Origin: Janthinobacterium aquaticum | GTDB lineage: Bacteria; Pseudomonadota; Gammaproteobacteria; Burkholderiales; Burkholderiaceae_D | Length of the DNA stretch: 64,000 bases | Direction of reading: 5' to 3' | Assembly: GCF_009208565.1 (NCBI RefSeq) | Contig: NZ_WFLK01000015.1 | Coordinates: 1 to 64,000, forward strand | Translations under genes and position numbers: made by a program | Shown: positions 50,976 through 58,923 of the stretch, piece after piece | How the letters are laid out: each line of letters begins with the position of its first letter | How positions within the stretch are numbered: position 1 is the stretch's first letter | The notes under the pieces: model-generated | What the model saw: only the letters and a program-made list of their open reading frames with translations | Told to the model about the DNA's origin: nothing | Database searches by the model: none

Positions 50976-51551
50976 ATGGCAAGCACACCGCCGGGCCAAC
51001 GCAGGCTACAGATTCTTCAGGCCCTCGCCGCAATGCTGGAACAGCCGAAAGGCGAAAAAATCACCACCGCCGCACTGGCCGCCAGACTGACGGTCTCCGA
51101 AGCGGCCCTGTACCGCCATTTCGCCAGCAAGGCGCAAATGTTCGAAGGGCTGATCGAGTTCATCGAGTCGAGTGTGTTCGGGCTGATTAACCAGATTACG
51201 GAAAAACACGATGACGGACTGTCGCAAACACGCGACATTGTCGGCATGCTGCTCAACTTCGCCATCAGCAATCCGGGCATGACGCGCGTGCTGATCGGTG
51301 ACGCGCTGGTCAATGAAGACGAGCGACTGCAAGTACGCATGAACCAGTTCTACGACCGCGTGGAACTGGCGCTCAAGCAGTCTTTGCGCGTGGCCGTATC
51401 TGAAGGCCATGGCAAGGAAAACGAAGTCGGACCGCGCGCCACCATGCTGGTCAGCTTCGTGATCGGCCGCTGGCACCGCTATGCCAAGAGCGGCTTCAAG
51501 ATCAACCCGTCCCAGGACGCGGCGCTGCAAATCGCCATGCTGCTGGGCTGA
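50976..51551 (+). CDS. slmA: Nucleoid occlusion factor SlmA (TetR family)
   Basis: 191 residues. The N-terminal TetR helix-turn-helix is ITTAALAARLTVSEAALYRHFASKAQMFEG (read as ITTAALAARLTVSEAALYRH then FASKAQMFEG) near 29-58. The SlmA-specific middle (LIEFIESSVFGLINQI) and C-terminal FVIGRWHRYAKSGFKINPS near 161-179 are well kept. SlmA binds chromosomal SBS sites and blocks FtsZ assembly over the nucleoid. The start is the ATG at 50976 after an A-rich leader (AAGAGAA). The position after the HAD gene supports the call. Confidence 0.92.
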   Translation: MASTPPGQRRLQILQALAAMLEQPKGEKITTAALAARLTVSEAALYRHFASKAQMFEGLIEFIESSVFGLINQITEKHDDGLSQTRDIVGMLLNFAISNPGMTRVLIGDALVNEDERLQVRMNQFYDRVELALKQSLRVAVSEGHGKENEVGPRATMLVSFVIGRWHRYAKSGFKINPSQDAALQIAMLLG

Positions 51552-51563
51552 CCTGGCCATATC

Positions 51564-53414
51564 GTGACGCCCTGCTACGCGCTGCTTGACGACGCCGCTG
51601 CGCCAGGCGCCGCCTCGCGCCTGTACACGCAGCTGGCGGGCAGCCTGCAGTGCAGGCAGGCGCACGAATGGCCGGCGCTGCTGGACGATCTGCAGGCAGC
51701 TTTGCGCCAGGGCCTGCATGCGGTCACCGTCTGCAGCTATGAACTGGGCGCGCATCTGCTGGCCATGCCGACGCACCCGCCTGCCAGCAATAGCCCGCCG
51801 CTGGCGCAGGTGCTGCTGTTTCGCGAGTGCCGCCATCTGAACGCGATCGAGGTGGCGCAGTGGCTGGCGCAGCAGGCGGCCACCGATGCCCAGCCGGCCG
51901 GTATCGCCAACATCAGCGCCAATGTCAGCGAGGCCGACTTCACGCAGGCGCTCGATCGCATCCACGACTATATCGTGGCCGGCGACACCTACCAGGTCAA
52001 TTACACCTACCGCCTGCGCTTTGACGCCTTTGGTGCGCCCGCCGCGCTGTACGCGCGCCTGCGTGCCCGCCAGCCGGTGCCGTATGGCGCGCTGATCATG
52101 CTGCCCGATGGCGGAGCCGTGCTGTCGCTGTCGCCCGAACTGTTCGTGCGCCATGCGCAGGGCGAGCTGACGGCGCGGCCGATGAAGGGCACGGCACCGG
52201 CTGCGCCGGCCAGCGAGATGCAGGAAAATGCGCAGCTCGCACAGGCGCTGGCGGCTGACCCGAAAAACCGCGCTGAAAACCTGATGATCGTCGACCTGCT
52301 GCGCAACGATATCGGCCGCATCGCCGAAACCGGCTCGGTCACCGTACCGGCGCTGTTCGAGGTGCAGCGTTACAGCAGCGTGCTGCAGATGACGTCCACC
52401 GTGCAGGCGCGCCTGCGACGCGATACCAGCCTGGCCGAGCTGTTCCGGGCGCTGTACCCGTGCGGCTCGATTACCGGCGCGCCCAAGCGGCGCACCATGG
52501 AAATTATCGCCGAACTCGAACCGGCGCCGCGCGGCATCTATACCGGCGCGATCGGCTGGTTCGACCCGCTGCCCGCGGACAGCGCGCAGGCCATCGGCGA
52601 CTTCTGCCTGTCGGTACCGATCCGTACGCTGAGCCTGCAGCCACCAACCGACGACGTACATGATGGCATGCGACGCGGCGAAATGGGCGTCGGCGCCGGC
52701 ATCGTGCTCGACAGCGTCGCTGCCGACGAATTTGCCGAATGCCAGTTGAAGGCGCGCTTCCTGACGGGCCTGGGCCACGACTTCGAGCTGTTTGAAACCC
52801 TCCATGCGAGCCGCCAGGAAGGCTGCCGCCACGCAGAGCGCCATCTGGCGCGACTGGCCGCATCGGCTGGCTACTTCGGCTTTGCCTGGGATGCGCAAGA
52901 GGCCAGCGCGGCGCTGCACGCGGCCTGCGCCGCGCACGAGGACGACGCGCCGTTCCGGTTGCGCCTGGCGCTGCGCCAGGATGGCAGCCTGCATCTGCAA
53001 AGCGGTGCGCTGGCGCCCTTGCCGGCCACGCTCAGGGTCATGCTGGCGCCCGAGGCGACCGATTCAGCCAACCTGTTCCTGCGCCATAAAAGCAGCGTGC
53101 GTGCGCGCTACGACGCCGCCTGGCGCGCCGCCGAAGCGCAAGGCTGCTTCGACATGCTGTTCTTTAACGAGCGCGATGAGCTGACCGAGGGCGGGCGCAG
53201 CAATGTGTTTGTCAGGCTTGAGGGCCGCTGGCACACGCCGCCGCTGTCGTGCGGCCTGCTGCCCGGCGTGCAGCGCGCCGCCATGCTGGCCGACCCGGCC
53301 TGGGATGCACAGGAAAGCGTGATCACCCGCGCCATGCTGGCGCAGGCGCAGCAGATCGTGGTGTGCAATGCGCTGCGCGGGGCGCTGACAGCCGAGCTGG
53401 TCTTGACACGGTAG
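51564..53414 (+). CDS. pabB: Fused aminodeoxychorismate synthase component I and lyase
   Basis: 616 residues beginning at GTG 51564. Residues to about 400 are a chorismate-utilising PabB domain: YQVNYTYRLRFD near 138, the nucleophile lysine in RPMKGTAPA near 208, NLMIVDLLRNDIGRIAETGS near 239 and GSITGAPKRRTMEIIAELEP near 302. From about 405 a PabC-type fold IV PLP lyase follows: LFETLHASRQEG, the PLP lysine in FLRHKSSVRARYD near 513 and NERDELTEGGRSNVFV near 534. Together they convert chorismate toward p-aminobenzoate for folate. No pabA is adjacent. Its TAG stop lies within the first bases of a REP pair. Confidence 0.9.
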   Translation: MTPCYALLDDAAAPGAASRLYTQLAGSLQCRQAHEWPALLDDLQAALRQGLHAVTVCSYELGAHLLAMPTHPPASNSPPLAQVLLFRECRHLNAIEVAQWLAQQAATDAQPAGIANISANVSEADFTQALDRIHDYIVAGDTYQVNYTYRLRFDAFGAPAALYARLRARQPVPYGALIMLPDGGAVLSLSPELFVRHAQGELTARPMKGTAPAAPASEMQENAQLAQALAADPKNRAENLMIVDLLRNDIGRIAETGSVTVPALFEVQRYSSVLQMTSTVQARLRRDTSLAELFRALYPCGSITGAPKRRTMEIIAELEPAPRGIYTGAIGWFDPLPADSAQAIGDFCLSVPIRTLSLQPPTDDVHDGMRRGEMGVGAGIVLDSVAADEFAECQLKARFLTGLGHDFELFETLHASRQEGCRHAERHLARLAASAGYFGFAWDAQEASAALHAACAAHEDDAPFRLRLALRQDGSLHLQSGALAPLPATLRVMLAPEATDSANLFLRHKSSVRARYDAAWRAAEAQGCFDMLFFNERDELTEGGRSNVFVRLEGRWHTPPLSCGLLPGVQRAAMLADPAWDAQESVITRAMLAQAQQIVVCNALRGALTAELVLTR

Positions 53415-53512
53415 GTCGGATTAGGCCCTTCGGGCCGTAATCCGACAACATCGCAGACGCCAACAATGTTGTCGGATTACGCGGGGCTTCGCCCCGCTAA
53501 TCCGACCTACGC
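53411..53512. repeat. REP/BIME-like pair (copy b)
   Basis: Cores 53415-53446 and 53471-53506 in head-to-head order, with inner stems GGCCC/GGGCC and GCGGGGC/GCCCCGC. The spacer contains GCCAACAATGTT. The whole block is nearly identical to 58798-58900. Its conserved GTAG edge supplies the stop codon of the pabB-pabC fusion, which suggests the element defines this gene's 3' end. Confidence 0.88.
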
Positions 53513-53547
53513 AACTGTCCCTGATGCCGCATCGCCTGACCAACCGC

Positions 53548-53907
53548 TCAAAGATCGACACGCATCTCATACCCGCCATAGATCATGCGCTTGCCGTCAA
53601 ACGGCAGCGTGGCCGCATCCATCATGCCGGCCAGGCGCGGGTCCTGCATGACCTTGTCCTTGATTTCATCGCGGTGGGCGCGCGATTGATAGACGATCCA
53701 GGAAAACACCACCAGTTCGCCTTCCTGCAGGTCGACCGCCTGCGGAAAGGAGGTCAGTTTGCCGGGACTGACTTCGTCGGCCACGCATTCACGGAACTCG
53801 AGCGCGCCGTATTCGCGCCAGACGGCACCGCAGATGCGCGACATCGCCAGATAATCATCGAGACGGTGTACCGGCACCGGCACCACAAATCCATCGACAT
53901 ACGCCAT
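53548..53907 (-). CDS. DUF1428 family protein
   Basis: 119 residues. The family pattern is clear: MAYVDGFVVPVPVHRLDDYL at the start, REYGALEFRECVADEV near 32-47, ELVVFSWIVYQSRAHRDEI near 63-81, and DPRLAGMMDAATLPFDGKRM near 89-108 before the final YGGYEMRV. DUF1428 proteins have a dimeric alpha/beta-barrel (ferredoxin-like) fold; the function is unknown. It is a stand-alone gene between the REP pair and the glutathione peroxidase, on the same strand as the latter. Confidence 0.85.
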   Translation of the reverse strand: MAYVDGFVVPVPVHRLDDYLAMSRICGAVWREYGALEFRECVADEVSPGKLTSFPQAVDLQEGELVVFSWIVYQSRAHRDEIKDKVMQDPRLAGMMDAATLPFDGKRMIYGGYEMRVDL

Positions 53908-53983
53908 GCTGTCCTCCTGGTTATTCAGAAGTGGAACCCAGCACCCAGCTTAGAACAGCGATGGCACGGCGACAAGCGATGAA

Positions 53984-54589
53984 TTACGATGCCAGCGCTT
54001 TTTCCACCGCGCCGACCAGTCGCTTGTCTTCCGGCGTGACCTTGCTCGGGAAGCTCTCGATCACCTTGCCGTTGCGGTCGATCAGGTATTTGTGGAAGTT
54101 CCAGGCCGGGGTCTTGCCGGTCTGCTTGATCAGCTCTGCGTAGAAGGGATTGGGGGTGGAACCCGATACCACCGACTTGGCAAACATCGGGAATTTCACG
54201 CCATAGGTGTTGTAGCACAGGTCGGAAATTTCCTTGCTGTTGCCCGGCTCCTGGTTGCCGAAGTCGTTCGACGGGAAGCCCAGCACCACCAGGCCCTTGC
54301 TGCCGTATTTGCCATACAGCGCTTCAAGGCCTTCATACTGCTTGGTAAAGCCGCAGTAACTGGCCGTATTGACCACCAGGATTACCTTGCCCGCGTACTG
54401 GCACAAGTTCTGCGGCGCTTCATCCTGCAGGCGGTTGAAAGATTGCTTGAGGATCGCAGGGCAGGCGACAGGCGCCGCAGCGGTGGTGACAGCAGCGGCG
54501 GCCGGTTGCGCGGCAAAGGCCGGCGCAGCCAGCATGGCGCCGGCGCTGACGGCGGTCAGGGCAAACAGGTGAGCAAGGGTCTTGGACAT
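53984..54589 (-). CDS. Glutathione peroxidase-like protein, exported
   Basis: 201 residues from the ATG at 54589; the open frame extends upstream without a ribosome site. A signal peptide (MSKTLAHLFALTAVSAGAML to about AFA) precedes the thioredoxin-fold domain. The peroxidatic cysteine is in VVNTASYCGFTKQYEGL, the glutamine-containing motif is GFPSNDFGNQEPG, and the tryptophan/asparagine motif is PAWNFHKYLIDRNG. It is a cysteine rather than selenocysteine enzyme, so it probably uses thioredoxin-like donors. A role in periplasmic peroxide defence is inferred from the signal peptide. Confidence 0.87.
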   Translation of the reverse strand: MSKTLAHLFALTAVSAGAMLAAPAFAAQPAAAAVTTAAAPVACPAILKQSFNRLQDEAPQNLCQYAGKVILVVNTASYCGFTKQYEGLEALYGKYGSKGLVVLGFPSNDFGNQEPGNSKEISDLCYNTYGVKFPMFAKSVVSGSTPNPFYAELIKQTGKTPAWNFHKYLIDRNGKVIESFPSKVTPEDKRLVGAVEKALAS

Positions 54590-54774
54590 GGGAGCACCAG
54601 GTAAATGGGTAAAAAAGCATTCTATGCCAAACACCACAGCGGCGTATCGTGCACCCATGCGCACCCATGGCGCGCCCATGCTTGAGCCAGCGCAAAAATC
54701 AGGCGATACTTTCCTATCAGATATTTTTTCTGCCTATGCTCGGCTTTCCTGCCATTGTCCGCAAGGAGTTCGCC

Positions 54775-55851
54775 ATGTCTTCTTCCCGTCTTGTAAGCGC
54801 CGCCGGCATGCTGCTGGCCGGCAGCCTGGCGCTGGCCGCACCCGGCGCGCAGGTCGCTGCCCTACCCGCCCTGCAGGCCGATCTGCAGCAAACCACGGTG
54901 TCCGGCCTGTCGTCGGGTGCCTTTATGGCGGCGCAGTTTGCCGTTGCCTATTCGGCCACCGTCAGCGGTGCCGGGATTGTTGCCGGCGGGCCGTTCTACT
55001 GCGCCAGCCAGCCCGGGCGCTTTCCGTTTATCGCTTATCTGAACAATGCACTGACCACCTGCATGAATCCGGCCGAGGCGCAGGTGGCGCCGCCGGTCGC
55101 CAGCGAGCTGCTGAAAGCCGCGCACGACTTTGCGCGTGACAAGCTGATCGACGACACCGCCAACCTGCAGCGCCAGCGCATCTATCTGTTCAGCGGCACG
55201 CGCGACCGCACCGTCACGCGAGCGGTGGTCGAGCAGGTGGCGCGGTTTTACCAACTGGCCGGCACGCCGGCGGCGCAGGTGCGCCTGGTCGACAACGTGG
55301 CGGCAGGCCATGCGATTGTGACCGACAGCCGCGAGGATGCAGCCTGCGACCAGACGCAGTCGCCGTTTATCAACAACTGCGGCTTCATGCAGTCGCAGGC
55401 GCTGCTGCAGCATCTTTACCCGGAGCTAAAGCCGCCAGCGGCGGCGCTGGGCGGCAAGCTGATCGCCTTTAACCAGCGCAATTTCATCAGGAGTTCGTAT
55501 TCCAGCATGAGCAATACCGGCTACGCCTATGTGCCCGACGCATGCAACCGCGAAAGCTGCCGCGTGCATGTGGCGTTTCACGGTTGCCTGCAAACCACGC
55601 AGGCCATCGGCATGCGTTTTGTGACCGGCACCGGCTACAACCAGATCGCCGACAGCAACCGCATTATCGTGCTCTATCCGCAGGCCGAGCCGAGTCCGGT
55701 CTATCCGTACAACCCCAAGGGCTGCTGGGACTTCTGGGGCTATACCAGCATCAACCCACTGGCGCCCGATTTTTATCGCAAGGACGGCACCCAGATGGCG
55801 GCCGTCAAGGCCATGCTGGACCGGCTCGGCGCGCGCCGCGGCACGCGCTGA
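54775..55851 (+). CDS. Extracellular PHB depolymerase, circularly permuted catalytic domain
   Basis: 358 residues from the ATG at 54775 with AAGGAG upstream. A signal peptide (about 1-25) is followed at once by the nucleophile motif VSGLSSGAFMAAQ near 43-55. The acid is in FSGTRDRTV near 140, the histidine in AAGHAIVTD near 180, and the oxyanion segment HVAFHGCLQTT comes only near 265. That order is the circular permutation described for the Penicillium funiculosum-type depolymerase. Further C-terminal motifs include GYNQIADSNRIIVLYPQA and GCWDFWGY. No substrate-binding domain is attached. Confidence 0.85.
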   Translation: MSSSRLVSAAGMLLAGSLALAAPGAQVAALPALQADLQQTTVSGLSSGAFMAAQFAVAYSATVSGAGIVAGGPFYCASQPGRFPFIAYLNNALTTCMNPAEAQVAPPVASELLKAAHDFARDKLIDDTANLQRQRIYLFSGTRDRTVTRAVVEQVARFYQLAGTPAAQVRLVDNVAAGHAIVTDSREDAACDQTQSPFINNCGFMQSQALLQHLYPELKPPAAALGGKLIAFNQRNFIRSSYSSMSNTGYAYVPDACNRESCRVHVAFHGCLQTTQAIGMRFVTGTGYNQIADSNRIIVLYPQAEPSPVYPYNPKGCWDFWGYTSINPLAPDFYRKDGTQMAAVKAMLDRLGARRGTR

Positions 55852-55863
55852 GCCGCACTGCCC

Positions 55864-56706
55864 TTACACCACCTTGAACGACGAGAGCTTGGCGTCCGGT
55901 TCGGGGTAATGCAGCTTCATGGACTGCAGCGTTTCCAGCAGCAGCGAAGCGATGATCAGGTTGCGCTGGGTCTTGGAGTTGGCCGGTACCACGTACCACG
56001 GCGCATGGTCGGTGTCGGTCTCGCGGATCGCCGTTTCATAGGCGCGCTGGTAGTCGTCCCATTTCTTGCGCTGGGCGATATCGTTCGGGTCGAACTTCCA
56101 CTGGCGGTCGGGATCGTCGAGGCGTTCCTGCAGGCGGCTGCGCTGCTCGTCCTTGGAGATATGCAGGAACACCTTCAGTATTACCGTCCCCGTTTCGCTC
56201 AGCATGCGCTCGAAGTCGCGAATATGCGCGTAGCGGCGCTGGCATTCGGCCTTGTCGATCATGTTCTGCACGCGCGTGATCAGCACATCTTCGTAATGGC
56301 TGCGGTTGAAGATGGCGATCTCGCCCTTGACCGGCACATGCTGGTGCACGCGCCACAGATAGTCGTGCGCCAGCTCGATATCGGTCGGGCCCTTGAAGGC
56401 CACCGCGCGGATGCCCATCGGGTTGATGTTCGAGAAAATCGCCTTGACGGTGCCGTCCTTGCCCGAGGTGTCCATGCCCTGCAGCACCAGCAGCACTTTT
56501 TTCTGGTGCTGCGCATACAGCATGCTCTGGCACTCGGCAATCTGCGCGGCCAGCGCCACGGTTTCCTCGCGGTCGAGCGCCTTGCACTGGGCGTGCGTCA
56601 GTTTCTTGTTGGCGGACTTGGTGGCGGCGCCCAGCAGGCGCTTGCCGGCATAGTCCTCGTCGATCTTGAAGTCGCTGCCGGCGCGAAATTGGGTGCGCAC
56701 TTTCAT
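55864..56706 (-). CDS. ppk2: Polyphosphate kinase 2 family protein
   Basis: 280 residues from the ATG at 56706. The P-loop is VLQGMDTSGKDGTVKAIF near 76-93, the Walker B-type segment AIFNRSHYEDVLITRV near 132-147 and the lid region with DDPDRQWKFDPNDI near 202. A single PPK2 domain of this length with NINPMGIRAVAFKGPT fits the class that phosphorylates nucleoside mono- or diphosphates from polyphosphate; AMP versus ADP preference cannot be assigned by eye. Its start overlaps the CoA-binding protein stop by four bases. Confidence 0.88.
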   Translation of the reverse strand: MKVRTQFRAGSDFKIDEDYAGKRLLGAATKSANKKLTHAQCKALDREETVALAAQIAECQSMLYAQHQKKVLLVLQGMDTSGKDGTVKAIFSNINPMGIRAVAFKGPTDIELAHDYLWRVHQHVPVKGEIAIFNRSHYEDVLITRVQNMIDKAECQRRYAHIRDFERMLSETGTVILKVFLHISKDEQRSRLQERLDDPDRQWKFDPNDIAQRKKWDDYQRAYETAIRETDTDHAPWYVVPANSKTQRNLIIASLLLETLQSMKLHYPEPDAKLSSFKVV

Positions 56707-57125
56707 GCTGCCGCCTCCAGTTTGCGATGCTCGATTTTCAGGCAGTGGTTCATCACCACGTCCAGCCCGGCCGCGCGCGCCAGCTGCGCCGCCTCCTCGT
56801 TGACCACTTCGAGCTGCATCCACAGGCAGCGCGCCTGCACGGCGATGGCGTCATGCGCAATCGGCACGATCTCTTCGGAGCGGCGGAAGCAGTCGACGAT
56901 ATCGATGCGTTCGGGTGCGACGGCGTCGGCCGCCTCTTGCAGGCTGGCGTAGGCGCGCTGGCCCAGCACTTCACGCCCGGCCAGGGCAGGATTGACGGGC
57001 AGGATACGGTAGCCGCAGGCCAGCAGGTAGGCGGCAACCTCATTGCTGGCGCGTTCGGGTTTGTCGGACAGGCCGACGATGGCGATAATGCGGCTCTCTT
57101 GCAGCAGTTGGGCGATATTGGACAT
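56703..57125 (-). CDS. CoA-binding protein (YccU-like)
   Basis: 140 residues, a stand-alone CoA-binding Rossmann domain like that of succinyl-CoA synthetase. Features are RIIAIVGLSDKPERASNEVAAYL near 12-34 (split as RIIAIVGLSDKPERASNEV and AAYL), GYRILPVNPALAGREVLGQR near 38, DIVDCFRRSEEIVPIAHDAI near 75 and LWMQLEVVNEEAAQLA near 101. The homologue YccU binds CoA or related nucleotides without known catalysis. It is translationally coupled to ppk2, so a role in a shared nucleotide or CoA process is possible. Confidence 0.83.
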   Translation of the reverse strand: MSNIAQLLQESRIIAIVGLSDKPERASNEVAAYLLACGYRILPVNPALAGREVLGQRAYASLQEAADAVAPERIDIVDCFRRSEEIVPIAHDAIAVQARCLWMQLEVVNEEAAQLARAAGLDVVMNHCLKIEHRKLEAAA

Positions 57126-57221
57126 GGTAAGCAGAGTTAAGCGTGCAACATTGCAGGCCTAGCGTAGCAGATTGCGTCCAATACCGGAGCTAGCCAGATG
57201 GCTGACAGGATAGATACAGCG

Positions 57222-57863
57222 TCAAACGCCGCGCACCTTCTGCATCTGCGCCACGAACTCTTTGGCGCGCGCCGTCACGGCCGCATAGTCGCCTTTGGCG
57301 CCGGGGCCACTCAAGCTGCTGCCGATACCCACGGCCAGCGCGCCGGCGGCAAACCATTCACCGAGATTGTCGACCGTCACGCCACCGGTCGGCATCAACG
57401 GCGCCTGTGGCAGCGGCGCGCGCAGCGCCTTGATATAGGACGGGCCAAACATCTCGGCCGGGAATACCTTGACGATGTCGGCGCCGGCTTGCAAGGCGGT
57501 AACGATTTCGGTCGGCGTCATGGCGCCCGGCATGGCCAGTACCTGGTAGCGCTGGCACACTTCGATGGTGGCGACATTGACGCCTGGCGAAATAATGAAC
57601 TGGGCGCCGGCCAGAATCGCCGCGCGCGCCGTTTCCGGGTCCAGCACCGTGCCGGCGCCCAGCAGGACATCCTTGCCATGACGCTCGCGCAAGGTGCGCA
57701 GCACGCCCAGCGTGTCGGGCGTGGTAAAGGCCACTTCCAGCGCGGTCACGCCGCCGGCGATGCAGGCCTCGGCGATGGCAACGGCAGCCTCCGGCGAATC
57801 GGCACGCACGATGCCGACCATGCCGCGTTCAACGATGGCCTGAAACAGGTTTTGCTTCAACAT
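57222..57863 (-). CDS. KDPG/KDPGal-type class I aldolase
   Basis: 213 residues from the ATG at 57863 with AAAGGA upstream. It is a small TIM-barrel aldolase: GMVGIVRADSPEAAVAIAEA near 14, GGVTALEVAFTTPDT with the catalytic glutamate near 37-51, FIISPGVN near 90, and the Schiff-base lysine in ADIVKVFPAEMFGPSYIKAL near 127-146, followed by PLMPTGGVTVDN. It cleaves 2-keto-3-deoxy-6-phospho-sugar acids to pyruvate and glyceraldehyde-3-phosphate. With a DgoK-type kinase in the same cluster, the 6-phosphogalactonate isomer (DgoA) is the best guess. Confidence 0.85.
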   Translation of the reverse strand: MLKQNLFQAIVERGMVGIVRADSPEAAVAIAEACIAGGVTALEVAFTTPDTLGVLRTLRERHGKDVLLGAGTVLDPETARAAILAGAQFIISPGVNVATIEVCQRYQVLAMPGAMTPTEIVTALQAGADIVKVFPAEMFGPSYIKALRAPLPQAPLMPTGGVTVDNLGEWFAAGALAVGIGSSLSGPGAKGDYAAVTARAKEFVAQMQKVRGV

Positions 57864-57880
57864 AGTTTTTCCTTTAATGG

Positions 57881-58774
57881 TTACGCCGGGGTTGCACCAA
57901 AGCGCATTTCCGGCAAGCCGCGCACGCCCTGCAGGCGCACATGGAACAGGCCACCGGCCAGCGGTTCGGCAGCAAGCTGCTCGGGCGTCAGGTTTTCCTG
58001 CGCGGTGGTAATGAACAATTCGTCGTAAGCGGGGCCGCCGAGGCTCACGCAGCTCGGCTGCGACACCGGCAGCGTCACGCGCTGCTGCACGCTGCCGTCC
58101 GGTGCAAAGCGCAGCACGGCGCCGGCGCCCCACTGCGCGCTCCACAGGTGGTCGTCGGCATCGATGGTGGCGCCATCGGCAGCGCCGGGGCCTTCAGGCA
58201 GGTGGGCAAATACGCGTACGGTACTGGCGTCGCCGCCCAGATAGTCGTCCCAGCGATGGATCACCGGCTTCATCGAGTCGCAGAAATACATGGCCTGGCC
58301 ATCGACGCTGAAGCTGATGCTGTTGGAAATGGCGATACCTGGCAGCGGCAGGCGCTCCAGGCTCAGATCCAGATTGAGGCGATAAAAGCTGCCGATGCTT
58401 TCGCGGCATGGACGCTCGTCGAGCGTGCCGAACACAAAGCGGCCCTGACGGTCGCAGCGGCCGTCGTTCAGGCGCGTCATCGGCAGGTCAGCTTCCACCT
58501 CGTGCAAGGTGGTGACGGCGCCGCTGCGCAGATCGTACCAGGCCAGGCGCGAGGCCAGGCCCAGCAGCAGGATGTGTTCATCGGCGGTCAAGGCAAAGCA
58601 GGCCAGGCGCTCGGGCATGATCCAGGTCTCGCGCACGCCGGTGGCCAGCGTCAAGGCATGCAGCTTGGCGCCTTCGATATTGGTCCAGAACACGCGCCCG
58701 CTCTGCTCGCACCAGCGCACGCCCTCACCCAGGAAATCCTGTGTATCGACCAGCAGGTCGGCTTTTGTCTCCAT
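57881..58774 (-). CDS. SMP-30/gluconolactonase family sugar lactonase
   Basis: 297 residues. The metal-site residues are in FLGEGVRWCEQSG near 14-26, the asparagine of TRLNDGRCDRQGRF near 101 and the aspartate of ADGATIDADDHLWSAQWG near 195. The overall pattern (SISFSVDGQAMYFCDS, VTLPVSQPSCVSLGGPAYDE) is that of bacterial sugar-acid lactonases for galactonate, arabinonate or xylonate. It is a paralogue of the sulfogluconolactonase at 31062. It starts 17 bases before the aldolase on the same transcript. Confidence 0.83.
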   Translation of the reverse strand: METKADLLVDTQDFLGEGVRWCEQSGRVFWTNIEGAKLHALTLATGVRETWIMPERLACFALTADEHILLLGLASRLAWYDLRSGAVTTLHEVEADLPMTRLNDGRCDRQGRFVFGTLDERPCRESIGSFYRLNLDLSLERLPLPGIAISNSISFSVDGQAMYFCDSMKPVIHRWDDYLGGDASTVRVFAHLPEGPGAADGATIDADDHLWSAQWGAGAVLRFAPDGSVQQRVTLPVSQPSCVSLGGPAYDELFITTAQENLTPEQLAAEPLAGGLFHVRLQGVRGLPEMRFGATPA

Positions 58775-58797
58775 GATTTTTTTCCTTTTTTTCGGTG

Positions 58798-58900
58798 CGT
58801 AGGTCGGATTAGGCCCTTCGGGCCGTAATCCGACAACACCGCTGACGCCAACAATGTTGTCGGATTACGCGGGGCTTTGCCCCGCTAATCCGACCTACGA
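58798..58900. repeat. REP/BIME-like pair (copy c)
   Basis: Cores 58803-58834 and 58859-58894. It differs from copy b (53411-53512) by only a few bases, mostly in the spacer, and shares the GCCAACAATGTT word. It lies between the dehydratase stop and the lactonase start, inside a likely operon, where it could set different mRNA levels for the two halves. Confidence 0.88.
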
Positions 58901-58923
58901 TCCAGGCTCAATGCCCGGATTGC

